DNA of 64,000 bases from NCBI RefSeq assembly GCF_003725775.1, contig NZ_RJSG01000001.1, positions 248,262-312,261 of the forward strand, in the 5' to 3' direction. The stretch's first letter is position 1. Each line of letters starts with the position of its first letter. The position numbers and the translations under genes are program-made. The notes beneath the pieces were generated by a model. That model was not told where the DNA came from. It was given only the letters and a program-made list of their open reading frames with translations, and did no database searches. The stretch comes from Nocardioides marmorisolisilvae. GTDB taxonomy: Bacteria > Actinomycetota > Actinomycetes > Propionibacteriales > Nocardioidaceae. Shown here in pieces: positions 1 through 9,128 of the stretch.

Positions 1-1150
1 TGTCGAACAGCGAGTCGACGGCCTCCTGGAGCATCCGCTTCTCGTTGTTGACGATGATCTCCGGAGCACCCAGGTCGAGCAGGCGCTTGAGCCGGTTGTT
101 CCGGTTGATCACGCGGCGGTACAGGTCGTTCAGGTCGGAGGTCGCGAAGCGGCCACCGTCCAGCTGCACCATCGGGCGCAGGTCCGGCGGGATGACCGGG
201 ACGGCGTCCAGGACCATGCCCATCGGGCTGTTGCCGGTCTTGCGGAACGCGTCGACGACCTTGAGGCGCTTGAGCGCGCGGACCTTGCGCTGGCCCTTGC
301 CGGTCTCGATCGTCTCGCGCAGCGACTCGACCTCCTCGGCGATGTCGAAGGACTCCAGGCGCTTCTGGATCGCCGTGGCGCCCATGTAGCCCTCGAAGTA
401 CTTGCCGAACCAGGTCTTCATCTCGCGGTAGAGCAGCTCGTCGCCCATCAGGTCCTGGACCTTGAGGCTCTTGAACGTGCTCCAGACCTCCTCGAGCCGG
501 TCCAGCTCGCGCTGGGCCCGGTCGCGGACCTGCTTCATCTCGCGCTCGGCGCCGTCCTTGACCTTGCGGCGCGCGTCGGCCTTGGCACCCTCGGCCTCGA
601 GCTCGGCCAGGTCGGCCTCGAGCTTCTTGGTGCGCTCCTCGATCGCCACGTCGCGGCGGTTCTCGATGCTCTTGCGCTGCAGACCGATCTTGCCCTCGAG
701 CTCGGAGAGGTCCTTGTGACGGGCGTCCTCGTCGACCGAGGTGATCATGTACGCCGCGAAGTAGATGACCTTCTCCAGGTCCTTCGGGGCGAGGTCCAGC
801 AGGTAGCCGAGCCGGCTCGGGACACCCTTGAAGTACCAGATGTGGGTGACCGGGGCGGCCAGCTCGATGTGGCCCATCCGCTCGCGGCGGACCTTGGACC
901 GGGTCACCTCGACGCCGCAGCGCTCGCAGATGATGCCCTTGAAGCGCACGCGCTTGTACTTGCCGCAGTAGCACTCCCAGTCCCGGGTGGGACCGAAGAT
1001 CTTCTCGCAGAAGAGACCGTCACGCTCGGGCTTGAGCGTGCGGTAGTTGATGGTTTCCGGCTTCTTGACCTCGCCGTGGCTCCACGTGCGGATGTCGTCC
1101 GCGGTGGCCAGGCCGATCTGGAGCTGGTCGAAGAAATTCACGTCGAGCAC
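1..1150 (-). CDS. rpoC: RNA polymerase beta' subunit, N-terminal part (runs off the left edge)
   Basis: This is the N-terminal ~383 residues of the beta' subunit of RNA polymerase; the rest lies outside the window. The translation begins (V/M)[14 protein letters not shown]. It carries the zinc-ribbon cysteines in [20 protein letters not shown], and the visible part ends near [20 protein letters not shown], just ahead of the catalytic double-psi barrel. The GTG start at 1150 is preceded by GAAGGAC about 10 bases upstream. It follows rpoB after an 87-base spacer on the same strand, so the two are almost certainly co-transcribed. Identity is certain from family sequence knowledge; only the C-terminal catalytic half cannot be inspected. 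Confidence 0.97.
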   Translation of the reverse strand, partial: MLDVNFFDQLQIGLATADDIRTWSHGEVKKPETINYRTLKPERDGLFCEKIFGPTRDWECYCGKYKRVRFKGIICERCGVEVTRSKVRRERMGHIELAAPVTHIWYFKGVPSRLGYLLDLAPKDLEKVIYFAAYMITSVDEDARHKDLSELEGKIGLQRKSIENRRDVAIEERTKKLEADLAELEAEGAKADARRKVKDGAEREMKQVRDRAQRELDRLEEVWSTFKSLKVQDLMGDELLYREMKTWFGKYFEGYMGATAIQKRLESFDIAEEVESLRETIETGKGQRKVRALKRLKVVDAFRKTGNSPMGMVLDAVPVIPPDLRPMVQLDGGRFATSDLNDLYRRVINRNNRLKRLLDLGAPEIIVNNEKRMLQEAVDSLFD

Positions 1151-1203
1151 GGTGGCTGTCGTCCTTCGTTAGTTTCTGAAATCTGGTGATCGCGACTGGG
1201 GGT

Positions 1204-1231
1204 GCGGCGCGCCCCGTGGGGAGCGCGCCGC
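1204..1231 (-). promoter_or_regulatory. GC-rich hairpin in the rpoB-rpoC spacer
   Basis: The spacer contains an inverted repeat, arms GCGGCGCGCCCC and GGGGAGCGCGCCGC with a 2-base loop and one bulged base. On the minus-strand transcript it lies just after the rpoB stop and about 50 bases before the rpoC start. It has no U tract, so it is more likely an RNA stability or processing element than a full terminator. Its function is inferred only from position. Confidence 0.4.
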
Positions 1232-1237
1232 AGCGCC

Positions 1238-4200
1238 TCAGACTTCTTCGACGGAGCTGGGCTCGCGGCGGGACAGGTCGATGCCGAGCTCCTCGGCGGC
1301 GCGGAAGACGTCCTCCTCCGCGTCGCGCATCTCGATCGCGGAGCCGTCCTGGGACAGCACCTCGACGTTGAGGCAGAGCGACTGCATCTCCTTGATGAGC
1401 ACCTTGAACGACTCCGGGATGCCGGAGTCGGGGATGTTCTCACCCTTGACGATCGCCTCGTAGACCTTGACGCGACCGGGCACGTCGTCGGACTTGATCG
1501 TCAGCAGCTCCTGGAGCGCGTAGGCAGCGCCGTACGCCTCCATCGCCCAGACCTCCATCTCACCGAAGCGCTGGCCACCGAACTGGGCCTTACCGCCGAG
1601 CGGCTGCTGGGTGATCATCGAGTACGGGCCGGTCGAGCGCGCGTGGATCTTGTCGTCGACCAGGTGGTGGAGCTTGAGGATGTACATGTAGCCCACGGAG
1701 ACCGGGTCCGGGAACGGCTCGCCGGAGCGACCGTCGAAGAGCCGGGCCTTGCCGTTGCCGCCGATCAGGCGGACGCCGTCGCGGGTCGGCAGGGTCGAGC
1801 CCAGCAGACCGACGATCTCGTCCTCGCGGGCACCGTCGAAGACCGGGGTGGCCACGTTGGTGCCCGGCTCGGCCTCGGCAGCGCCGATGCCGCGCAGACG
1901 CTCGGCCCACTCCTCCTTGACGGAGTCCTCGACCTTCCACCCGTTGGCGGCGAGCCAGCCGAGGTGGATCTCCAGGATCTGACCGATGTTCATCCGGCCC
2001 GGCACACCGAGCGGGTTGAGCACGACGTCGACCGGGGTCCCGTCCTCGAGGAACGGCATGTCCTCGACCGGCAGGATCTTGGAGATGACGCCCTTGTTGC
2101 CGTGACGGCCGGCGAGCTTGTCACCCACGGAGATCTTGCGCTTCTGGGCCACGTAGACCCGGACCAGCTGGTTGACGCCCGGCGGCAGCTCGTCGCCGTC
2201 CTCGCGGGAGAACTCCCGGACGCCGATGACCGTGCCGGACTCACCGTGCGGGACCTTCATCGAGGTGTCGCGGACCTCGCGCGCCTTCTCACCGAAGATC
2301 GCGCGGAGCAGCCGCTCCTCGGGCGTCAGCTCGGTCTCACCCTTCGGGGTCACCTTGCCGACGAGGATGTCACCGGTGGTGACCTCCGCGCCGACCCGGA
2401 TGATGCCGCGCTCGTCGAGGTCGGCGAGCAGCTCGTCCCCGACGTTCGGGATGTCGCGGGTGATCTCCTCCGGACCCAGCTTGGTGTCGCGGGCGTCGAC
2501 CTCGTGCTCCTCGATGTGGATCGAGGTGAGGACGTCCTCCTGGACGAGGCGCTGCGACAGGATGATCGCGTCCTCGTAGTTGGAGCCGTTCCACGGCATG
2601 AAGGCGACGAGCAGGTTGGTGCCCAGCGCCATCTCGCCCTCGTCGGTGCACGGACCGTCGGCCAGCGGCGACCCGATCTCGACCCGGTCACCCTCGGCAA
2701 CCAGCGGACGCTGGTTGATGCAGGTGCCCTGGTTGGAGCGGGTGAACTTCTGCAGGCGGACGGACTTGTTGCCGCCCTCGTCGGTCATGATCACGATCTC
2801 GTCGGCCGAGACCTCCTTGACCACACCGGCCACCTCGGAGGTGACCACGTCGCCGGCGTCGACGGCGGCCCGGAACTCCATACCGGTACCGACCAGCGGG
2901 GCGTCGCTCTTGATCAGCGGCACCGCCTGACGCTGCATGTTGGCGCCCATGAGCGCACGGTTGGCGTCGTCGTGCTCGAGGAACGGGATCAGCGCGGTGG
3001 CGATGGAGACCATCTGCCGCGGCGAGACGTCCATGAAGTCGACCTGGTCGCGGGCGATGTCGACGGTCTCACCACCGCGGGTGCGGACCAGCACGTTCTC
3101 GGTGACGAAGTTGCCCTTGTCGTCGAGCTGCGCGTTGGCCTGCGCGATGACCTTCGAGTCCTCCTCGTCGGCCGTCAGGTACTGGATCTCACCGGTGACG
3201 CGGCCCTTCTTGACCACGCGGTACGGCGTCTCGACGAAGCCGAACGGGTTGATCCGACCGTACGACGCGAGCGAGCCGATCAGACCGATGTTCGGGCCTT
3301 CCGGCGTCTCGATCGGGCACATCCGGCCGTAGTGCGAGGAGTGCACGTCGCGGACGTCCATCTGGGCGCGGTCGCGGGAGATACCACCCGGGCCGAGCGC
3401 GGACAGGCGGCGCTTGTGGGTCAGACCGGCGATCGGGTTGGTCTGGTCCATGAACTGCGAGAGCTGCGAGGTTCCGAAGAACTCCTTCAGCGCCGCGACC
3501 ACGGGGCGGATGTTGATCAGGGACTGCGGCGTGATCGCCTCGACGTCCTGGGTCGTCATCCGCTCGCGGACCACGCGCTCCATCCGGGCCAGACCGGTGC
3601 GGAGCTGGTTCTGGATGAGCTCGCCGACGGTGCGCATCCGGCGGTTGCCGAAGTGGTCGATGTCGTCGGGACGGACCACGATCGACTCGTTGTGCGCGTC
3701 CTTGATGTCCTTGCCGGCGGCGTTGACCAGGGTCTCCTTGCCCTCGTGCAGCTGCACGATGAACCGGATGGTCGCCACGATGTCGTCGATGGTCAGCGTC
3801 TGCTGGTCGAAGGCCTCGTGGGTGCCGAGCTTCTTGTTGATCTTGTAGCGACCGACCTTCGCCAGGTCGTAGCGCTTCGGGTTGAAGTAGTAGTTCTTCA
3901 GCAGCGTCAGCGCGGCCTCGCGCGTCGGCGGCTCGCCCGGGCGCAGCTTGCGGTAGATGTCGAGCAGCGCCTCGTCCGGAGTCGCGATGTGGTCCTTCTC
4001 CAGGGTCAGCTGGATCGACTCGTACTGGCTGAACTCGGCCATCACGGCCTCGTAGTCGTACGGCGCGCCGGTGTAGCCCTCTTCGCTGGCGATCGCCTGG
4101 AACGCCTTGAGCAGGACGGTCACGTTCTGCTTGCGCTTGCGGTCCAGACGGACGCCGACCATGTCGCGCTTGTCGATCTCGAACTCGAGCCAGGCACCAC

Positions 4201-4768
4201 GGGACGGGATCACCTTGGCGGTGAAGATGTCCTTGTCCGAGGTCTTGTCGGCGGTGCGCTCGAAGTAGACGCCCGGCGAGCGGACCAGCTGGGAGACGAC
4301 GACACGCTCGGTGCCGTTGATGATGAAGGTGCCCTTCTTGGTCATCATCGGGAAGTCGCCCATGAAGACCGTCTGGCCCTTGATCTCACCGGTCTCACCG
4401 TTGGTGAACTCGGCGGAGACGTACAGCGGACGGGAGTAGGTGAAGTCCTTGTCCTTGCACTCCTCCTCGGTGTACTTCGGGTCGAGGAAGACCGGGTTCT
4501 CGAACGAGAGCGACATCGTCTCGGAGAAGTCTTCGATCGGGGAGATCTCCTCGAAGATCTCGTGGAGTCCCGACTTGAGCGACAGCTCTTCGCCGGCAGC
4601 GTTCATCTCCTGGACGCGGGCCTCCCACTTCGGGTCGCCGATCAGCCAGTCGAAGCTGTCGGTCTGAAGTGCAAGAAGCTGCGGAACCTCGAGAGGTTCG
4701 GAGATCTTGGCGAACGAGATGCGGCGGGGACTCTGGTTATTGCTGTTCTTGCTGCGCGAGGCGGCCAA
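1238..4768 (-). CDS. rpoB: RNA polymerase beta subunit
   Basis: The 1176-residue beta subunit of RNA polymerase is the usual length for actinobacteria. I chose the TTG start at 4768 (product [21 protein letters not shown]) because GGAAGGAC lies 6 bases upstream and the product aligns with the Streptomyces N-terminus. The open frame reaches 40 codons further upstream, but that part does not resemble the family. The rifampicin pocket is readable as [19 protein letters not shown] followed by [14 protein letters not shown]. Relative to E. coli numbering it has Thr at 518, Ile at 521 and Ala at 522, while the main contacts Q513, D516, H526, R529 and S531 are intact. The C-terminus ends SSVEEV. It is expressed from its own leader, downstream of the Mce operon. 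Confidence 0.98.
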   Translation of the reverse strand: MAASRSKNSNNQSPRRISFAKISEPLEVPQLLALQTDSFDWLIGDPKWEARVQEMNAAGEELSLKSGLHEIFEEISPIEDFSETMSLSFENPVFLDPKYTEEECKDKDFTYSRPLYVSAEFTNGETGEIKGQTVFMGDFPMMTKKGTFIINGTERVVVSQLVRSPGVYFERTADKTSDKDIFTAKVIPSRGAWLEFEIDKRDMVGVRLDRKRKQNVTVLLKAFQAIASEEGYTGAPYDYEAVMAEFSQYESIQLTLEKDHIATPDEALLDIYRKLRPGEPPTREAALTLLKNYYFNPKRYDLAKVGRYKINKKLGTHEAFDQQTLTIDDIVATIRFIVQLHEGKETLVNAAGKDIKDAHNESIVVRPDDIDHFGNRRMRTVGELIQNQLRTGLARMERVVRERMTTQDVEAITPQSLINIRPVVAALKEFFGTSQLSQFMDQTNPIAGLTHKRRLSALGPGGISRDRAQMDVRDVHSSHYGRMCPIETPEGPNIGLIGSLASYGRINPFGFVETPYRVVKKGRVTGEIQYLTADEEDSKVIAQANAQLDDKGNFVTENVLVRTRGGETVDIARDQVDFMDVSPRQMVSIATALIPFLEHDDANRALMGANMQRQAVPLIKSDAPLVGTGMEFRAAVDAGDVVTSEVAGVVKEVSADEIVIMTDEGGNKSVRLQKFTRSNQGTCINQRPLVAEGDRVEIGSPLADGPCTDEGEMALGTNLLVAFMPWNGSNYEDAIILSQRLVQEDVLTSIHIEEHEVDARDTKLGPEEITRDIPNVGDELLADLDERGIIRVGAEVTTGDILVGKVTPKGETELTPEERLLRAIFGEKAREVRDTSMKVPHGESGTVIGVREFSREDGDELPPGVNQLVRVYVAQKRKISVGDKLAGRHGNKGVISKILPVEDMPFLEDGTPVDVVLNPLGVPGRMNIGQILEIHLGWLAANGWKVEDSVKEEWAERLRGIGAAEAEPGTNVATPVFDGAREDEIVGLLGSTLPTRDGVRLIGGNGKARLFDGRSGEPFPDPVSVGYMYILKLHHLVDDKIHARSTGPYSMITQQPLGGKAQFGGQRFGEMEVWAMEAYGAAYALQELLTIKSDDVPGRVKVYEAIVKGENIPDSGIPESFKVLIKEMQSLCLNVEVLSQDGSAIEMRDAEEDVFRAAEELGIDLSRREPSSVEEV

Positions 4769-4865
4769 GAGTGGTCCTTCCGAGGCACACGGGTGACGAC
4801 GTCCGCCCACCACAAACCGGCCACCGGACAGGCGGGAATGCATTTGAGAGGGGACGCAAAGAGGC

Positions 4866-4895
4866 AGAATACCCGACGGGCGCGTCAAAACACAA
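4866..4895 (-). promoter_or_regulatory. candidate rpoB promoter within the 251-base gap 4769-5019
   Basis: On the minus strand TTGTGT (4890-4895) and TATTCT (4866-4871) are separated by 18 bases, a reasonable housekeeping sigma promoter. Initiation would give a leader of about 90 bases before the rpoB TTG. The rest of the gap 4769-5019 shows no convincing gene. A short GC hairpin at 5002-5014 could weakly terminate the upstream Mce transcript. The assignment rests on motif resemblance alone. Confidence 0.35.
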
Positions 4896-5019
4896 CAGCC
4901 AAATTCTCGTCTGGAAGAACGAGTGGCTGTCGAACGCGCCCAGCATGAACGCCCTTCCCGCCCAGGTCAAGCACAACGCCCGGAATCGGGACCGGAATCA
5001 CCCCGCTGAGCGGGAGGGT

Positions 5020-5889
5020 TCAGTAGCTCTTGACGTCGTCGATGAGCCAGTCGTCGCCGCTCTTGACCATCGTGGCGACGACCCGGTTCTGGAAGATCGC
5101 CGGGGTTCCGGAACCCTTGACCGAGGTCTGGTTCACGAACACCAGCACCCGGACCTTGTTCTCCCCGGCGTCCTGGACAGCGGTGTTCTGGACGGTCGCG
5201 GTGACCACGGCCTTGGTCTTGACCGCCCCGCCGGGCGTCCCGTTCGGGCCCTGGGTGAGCAGGTCGAAGGTCTTCACGTAGTCCTTGCGGTACTTCGGCG
5301 TCAGGAACTTCACCGACCGGTCCCGGTCGGCGTCCATGTGCCGGTAGTCGTAGGACAGCACCGCGGTCAGCGCCCGGGCCGCGACGGCGGAGGCCTCGGC
5401 GGCGGAGTCGGCGTCGTGCTGGCGGGTGTTCACTCGGTGCTGGAGCACGATCCCGAAGATGCCGGCCAGCACCAGCGAGGCGACCGCGAGCACCGAGAGG
5501 ACAGCGACGACCTTGGCGTCGAGGGAGAAGCCCTCGCCCTCGGCGGCGGGGACGATCGGGTCCGGCGGCACCGCAGGAGCAGCCGGGGCGTCCTCGGACG
5601 CGTCGGCAGTCGACTCGGTTGTCGGCTCGGCGACCGGCTCGGTCTCGGATCCGTCCGTCTCGGGTGCCGCGTCATCGGCCAGGCCGAGGCCGGCGTCGTA
5701 CTCGGCGCGCTTGGCCGGGTCGAGGAGCACGTCCGCGGCCTCGTTGAACAGCCGGAACTGGCCGGCACCGCTGCCGGGCTCGAACTTGTCGGTGGCGTCG
5801 CGCCACGCGGCCTTGATCTGGTCCGGCGACGCGTCGGGCGCGATGCCGAGGATGTCGTACCAGGTGGGCCCGGAGTTGTTCTGCGTCAT
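5020..5889 (-). CDS. Mce-associated membrane protein with N-terminal J-like domain lacking HPD
   Basis: The 289-residue protein has three parts. Residues ~10-66 form a DnaJ-like J domain (WYDILGIAPDASPDQIKAAW through LLDPAKRAEYD). In it the HPD loop that activates DnaK is replaced by KFEPG at residues 35-39. An acidic, Pro/Ala-rich linker spans ~70-120. One transmembrane helix at ~127-149 is followed by an extracytoplasmic Mce-associated (NTF2-like) domain with SYDYRHMDADRDRSVKFLTP and DDWLIDDVKSY. The J-like part should face the cytoplasm. ATG at 5889 overlaps the stop of the preceding gene (ATGA), which fixes the start; an upstream extension of the frame lies inside that gene. It is the last gene of the Mce operon. 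The J-like region is probably a docking module and not a co-chaperone, which is my inference. Confidence 0.85.
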   Translation of the reverse strand: MTQNNSGPTWYDILGIAPDASPDQIKAAWRDATDKFEPGSGAGQFRLFNEAADVLLDPAKRAEYDAGLGLADDAAPETDGSETEPVAEPTTESTADASEDAPAAPAVPPDPIVPAAEGEGFSLDAKVVAVLSVLAVASLVLAGIFGIVLQHRVNTRQHDADSAAEASAVAARALTAVLSYDYRHMDADRDRSVKFLTPKYRKDYVKTFDLLTQGPNGTPGGAVKTKAVVTATVQNTAVQDAGENKVRVLVFVNQTSVKGSGTPAIFQNRVVATMVKSGDDWLIDDVKSY

Positions 5890-6437
5890 CAGCTCACCTG
5901 GGTGAAGTCGTCGACCAACCAGTGGCCGTCCACCTTGCGCAGGCTGACGGACCACCGGTAGTGCCGCTGGGTCGTCCCGGTCTCGGCCACGACGGAGCTG
6001 TCGTGGGCGACCAGCACCGTGGCGCTGTCCGGGTCGATGTCGGAGACGCCGCTGGCCAGGATCGTGCCGGTCCCCTTCAGTTTCTTGTCCACCCCGAGCT
6101 TCTGGAAGTCCGCGAACTCCTGGGTGAACTTCGTCTTCTGCTTGGTGGTCAGCAGCTCGGAGACCTTCTTGACGTAACCGTCGGGGTCGCTGCCGTCCAC
6201 GCCGTCCATCCGCAGGCAGAACTGCTCCGCAACGGCGACGGCCTCGTGCCGCTGGGTGTCGGAGATCAGCGGGTCGCCGTTGTTGGTGGTCAGCGCCTTG
6301 CTGGTCAGGTCGTCGCCGGCGTCACGGACGCCCCACATGATGCTGAGCGCGACGCCGAGCGCGAGCAGCAGCGCGGCCACGACGCCGGCGGTGAGCGTGG
6401 AGGAACGCCGGCTGGTGCCGGTGGGTGCTTCTTCCAT
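5889..6437 (-). CDS. Mce-associated membrane protein
   Basis: The 182-residue protein has a short cytoplasmic N-terminus, one transmembrane helix at ~16-36 (TLTAGVVAALLLALGVALSI) and an extracytoplasmic domain. That domain ends RKVDGHWLVDDFTQVS, the C-terminal signature of Mce-associated proteins (Mam/Mas type). These proteins stabilise the Mce lipid-uptake complex in mycobacteria. I chose ATG at 6437, 7 bases after the mceF stop; the frame extends further up but only inside mceF. Its 3' end overlaps the J-like Mce-associated gene by 3-4 bases, so the pair is translationally coupled. It is a divergent paralogue of that protein and of the partial gene at the right edge of the window. Confidence 0.88.
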   Translation of the reverse strand: MEEAPTGTSRRSSTLTAGVVAALLLALGVALSIMWGVRDAGDDLTSKALTTNNGDPLISDTQRHEAVAVAEQFCLRMDGVDGSDPDGYVKKVSELLTTKQKTKFTQEFADFQKLGVDKKLKGTGTILASGVSDIDPDSATVLVAHDSSVVAETGTTQRHYRWSVSLRKVDGHWLVDDFTQVS

Positions 6438-6444
6438 CAAACGA

Positions 6445-7713
6445 TCACGCGACCGGCTGGAGCAGCAAGGATTTCCACGAGTCGCCTCCGTACAGCTGGG
6501 CCGCGCCACCGTCGTAGACGACGTTGGAGCTCGGCGTCTGGTCGGTCCAGAGCACCTTGCCCGTGCTGAGATCGTACGTGGCCACAGGTGAGTCGAGATC
6601 GGTGCCGACCCGCGGTGCGTTCTGGGCGCCGCGGGCGTTGGTCTTGGACGCCGGCTCGGTGCACTTGGCGTCCTCGTCCATCGGCTTGTCCTTGGTGTCC
6701 GACGGGGTGCGCCGCTCTGCCGGGTCGTAACCCTTGTCGCAGACAGCCGGGATCGGGTTGAAGATCAGACCGAAACGGGCGTTGTAGCCCTCGCTGTTCT
6801 TGGCAGCGACCGTGAACCCGCCGGCGACCATGTACGGATAGAGCACCAGGATCTGGCGGATGCCTGGCAGGTGCTTCGAGATCACCCGGCCGGTGGTCAC
6901 CAGGTTGTTGATCAGGCCGCCGAGGTCGACGGCGTTGGTCTCCAGGAAGGTGCGCAGCTCGTTCGCGGTCGCCGACCCGTTGTCGATCAGCGCTCGGAGC
7001 GCGTCGTCGTTGTTGGCGAGGGTGCCGCTGAACAGGGCCAGGTTCTGCGCGAAGCTGCGGATCGCCGAGCCCTTGTCGGACTGGGTGCGCAGCACCGTGT
7101 TGGAGTCCTTGATGAGCGCGGTGGTCACGTCGAAGTTGTCGTTGGCACTCTTGATGAAGGCGTTCGAGGTGTCGATCAGCTGAGCCAGCGCCGGGCCGGT
7201 CCCCTGGAAGCCCGCCCCGAACTCGTCGACGACGGTGCGCAGGTCGCCCTCCGGGACCGAGTTCACCAGCTGGTCGACGTTGGTCAGGATCTCGGTGGTG
7301 GAGACCGGGATCTTCGTGTCGGCCGGCTTGATGACCGACCCGTCCTTGAGGAACGGCCCCTTGTCGGTGCGCGGGTCGAGCTCGACGTACTGCTCACCCA
7401 CGGCCGACTTGTTGCCCACCAGGGCGATCGTGTCGGACGGGATGTTCTTGTGGCTCTTGTCGATGGAGAGCACGACGTCCACGCCGCCGTTGATCAGCTC
7501 CATGTCGGTGACGTCGCCGACCTTCACACCCCGGTAGGTGACCTCGGCACCGGTGAAGATGCCGCCGGACTGCACGAAGTGCGCGTGCACCTGGTACGAG
7601 GAGTCGTAGACCAGCTTGTCCAGGCGGGCGTACCGGGCGCCGACGTAGGAGACTCCGAGCAGCGTGATGAGCACGAAGATCATCAGCTGCTTCTTGGTGC
7701 GGGCGGTGATCAC
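6445..7713 (-). CDS. mceF: MCE family protein MceF
   Basis: This is the sixth Mce subunit, 422 residues. An N-terminal transmembrane anchor (KKQLMIFVLITLLGVSYVG) leads into the MlaD/MCE domain (VHAHFVQSGGIFTGAEVTYR, GVKVGDVTDMELINGG), then a long helical region. The C-terminal tail contains Cys pairs and ends KSLLLQPVA. Mce subunits assemble a hydrophobic channel that carries lipids across the envelope to the YrbE permease. The GTG start at 7713 overlaps the mceE stop as GTGA; longer readings upstream lie entirely inside mceE. It is a member of the mceG-yrbE-mceA-F operon. Confidence 0.93.
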   Translation of the reverse strand: MITARTKKQLMIFVLITLLGVSYVGARYARLDKLVYDSSYQVHAHFVQSGGIFTGAEVTYRGVKVGDVTDMELINGGVDVVLSIDKSHKNIPSDTIALVGNKSAVGEQYVELDPRTDKGPFLKDGSVIKPADTKIPVSTTEILTNVDQLVNSVPEGDLRTVVDEFGAGFQGTGPALAQLIDTSNAFIKSANDNFDVTTALIKDSNTVLRTQSDKGSAIRSFAQNLALFSGTLANNDDALRALIDNGSATANELRTFLETNAVDLGGLINNLVTTGRVISKHLPGIRQILVLYPYMVAGGFTVAAKNSEGYNARFGLIFNPIPAVCDKGYDPAERRTPSDTKDKPMDEDAKCTEPASKTNARGAQNAPRVGTDLDSPVATYDLSTGKVLWTDQTPSSNVVYDGGAAQLYGGDSWKSLLLQPVA

Positions 7714-9128
7714 TGGTACGCCACCCCCTGCAGCAGGAGGGTGCCCATGCCGGGGTCGTAGCCGCTGCCGCTGAGCAGGAACGGGTCCTGGGCGCCGGAC
7801 GCGTCGTACGCCGACCCCGGAGCCGCGCGCCCGTGGCCCAGCAGGCCACCGAGCAGCTGGCCGAGCACGTTGCCGCCGGCCTGCGGGTTCGAGGAGGTGT
7901 CCGCCTTGTTGCTGGTGCCGCCGAGGACCCCGCCGATGCCGGGGATCGGCAGACCGCCGCCGCCGTTGTTGTTCGAGTTCTTGCACAGCGCCGGCACCAG
8001 GCCGCACAGCTGCTTGAGCTGGCTGCCGGAGAGCAGACCCTTCAGCTGGGTGCAGAGCGCGCCCGCGGGCGACTTCTCGCACTTGCTGAGCAGGTCGGCC
8101 AGGCTGACCCCGGGCGCCAGGCCCGGGATGTTCGGCAGGTTGAACAGGTCCAGCGTCAGGTTGATCGACAGGTTGGTGAAGTCACCCATGTGCAGGTTGC
8201 GGGCGACCACGGGGTCGCGACCGACGGCCTCGTCGATGAACGGGTAGGTGAGCAGCACCTGGAGCGACTTCGGCAGCGCGTCGTCGGCCTTGCCGAGGGC
8301 CGCGAGGACCGGGGCCAGGTTCTTCAGCGCGTCGATCGTGGATGCCTTGGAGGCCTGGATGACCCGGACGCCCACCGAGCTGAGCTTCGAGAGCGACTGG
8401 AGCATCTTGACCAGGTCGGCGCGCTGGCTGTTCACCGAGGCGATCGCCGGCGGCAGGTCTTTCAGCGCGGACTTGAGGGTGCCGTCCTGGCGGCGCAGCT
8501 CCAGCGAGAGCCGGTTGACGTTCTCCAGCGCGGTCACGATCGAGGTCTTGTTGTTCGCCAGCTGCGTCATGAAGCCGCGCACCTGGGTGATGATCGAGCG
8601 GACCGCGTCCTCACGACCGGAGAAGGCCGTGTTGAGCTCCTCGGAGATGGTCTTCAGCTGGGCCACGCCACCGCCGTTGAGCAGCAGCGCCAGCGCGCCG
8701 AAGACCTCTTCGAGCTCGGGGTTGCGGCCGGTGTCCTCCAGGCCGATGACGTCGCCGTTGCCGAGCTGACCCTCGGGGTCGGCCGGCTTGCTCAGCGACA
8801 CGAACTTCTCGCCGAGGAGGCTGGTCTGGCGGATCTCGGCCCGGGCGTTGTCCGGGAGGTCGACCGTGTTCGGCAGCTCCACGGTCACGTCGGCGACGTA
8901 GCCCTTGAGGCTGATCTTGGTGACCTTGCCGACCGTGACGTCGTCGACCTTGACCGTCGACTGCGGCACCAGGTCCAGCACGTCGCGGAACATGATGTGG
9001 ACCTTGATCGGGTGGCTGCCGACGTCGGCGCCACCGGGCAGCGGGACGTCGTAGATCGAGCAGCTGCTCAGGGCGACGGCACCGACCAGGGCGGTCGCGA
9101 CGGCGGCGAGCTTGCGCGGGAGCCTCAT
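7710..9128 (-). CDS. mceE: MCE family lipoprotein MceE (LprK-like)
   Basis: This 472-residue Mce subunit is predicted to be lipid-anchored. The signal peptide MRLPRKLAAVATALVGAVAL is followed by the lipobox LSSC, with the modified Cys at residue 23. The MCE domain follows (VHIMFRDVLDLVPQSTVKVD, LLGEKFVSL), then a helical segment, and a Gly/Asn-rich C-terminal tail with NSNNNGGGGLPIPGIGG. MceE is the lipoprotein of Mce complexes in mycobacteria, so the lipobox supports the letter assignment. ATG at 9128 overlaps the mceD stop by 4 bases, and its own stop overlaps mceF. Confidence 0.94.
   Translation of the reverse strand: MRLPRKLAAVATALVGAVALSSCSIYDVPLPGGADVGSHPIKVHIMFRDVLDLVPQSTVKVDDVTVGKVTKISLKGYVADVTVELPNTVDLPDNARAEIRQTSLLGEKFVSLSKPADPEGQLGNGDVIGLEDTGRNPELEEVFGALALLLNGGGVAQLKTISEELNTAFSGREDAVRSIITQVRGFMTQLANNKTSIVTALENVNRLSLELRRQDGTLKSALKDLPPAIASVNSQRADLVKMLQSLSKLSSVGVRVIQASKASTIDALKNLAPVLAALGKADDALPKSLQVLLTYPFIDEAVGRDPVVARNLHMGDFTNLSINLTLDLFNLPNIPGLAPGVSLADLLSKCEKSPAGALCTQLKGLLSGSQLKQLCGLVPALCKNSNNNGGGGLPIPGIGGVLGGTSNKADTSSNPQAGGNVLGQLLGGLLGHGRAAPGSAYDASGAQDPFLLSGSGYDPGMGTLLLQGVAYQ

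Noticed and set aside
4769-4888. A 40-codon longer RpoB N-terminus from an upstream ATG
   Set aside because: The TTG at 4768 has an excellent ribosome site and matches actinobacterial RpoB starts; the extension does not.
1202-4948. A 1248-codon open frame on the plus strand opposite rpoB
   Set aside because: It is a codon-bias mirror of rpoB in GC-rich DNA, with Leu/Asp/Arg/Val-rich composition and no family resemblance.
5002-5014. Short CCCGC-TGA-GCGGG hairpin after the Mce operon
   Set aside because: A 5-bp stem without a U tract is too weak to call a terminator confidently.
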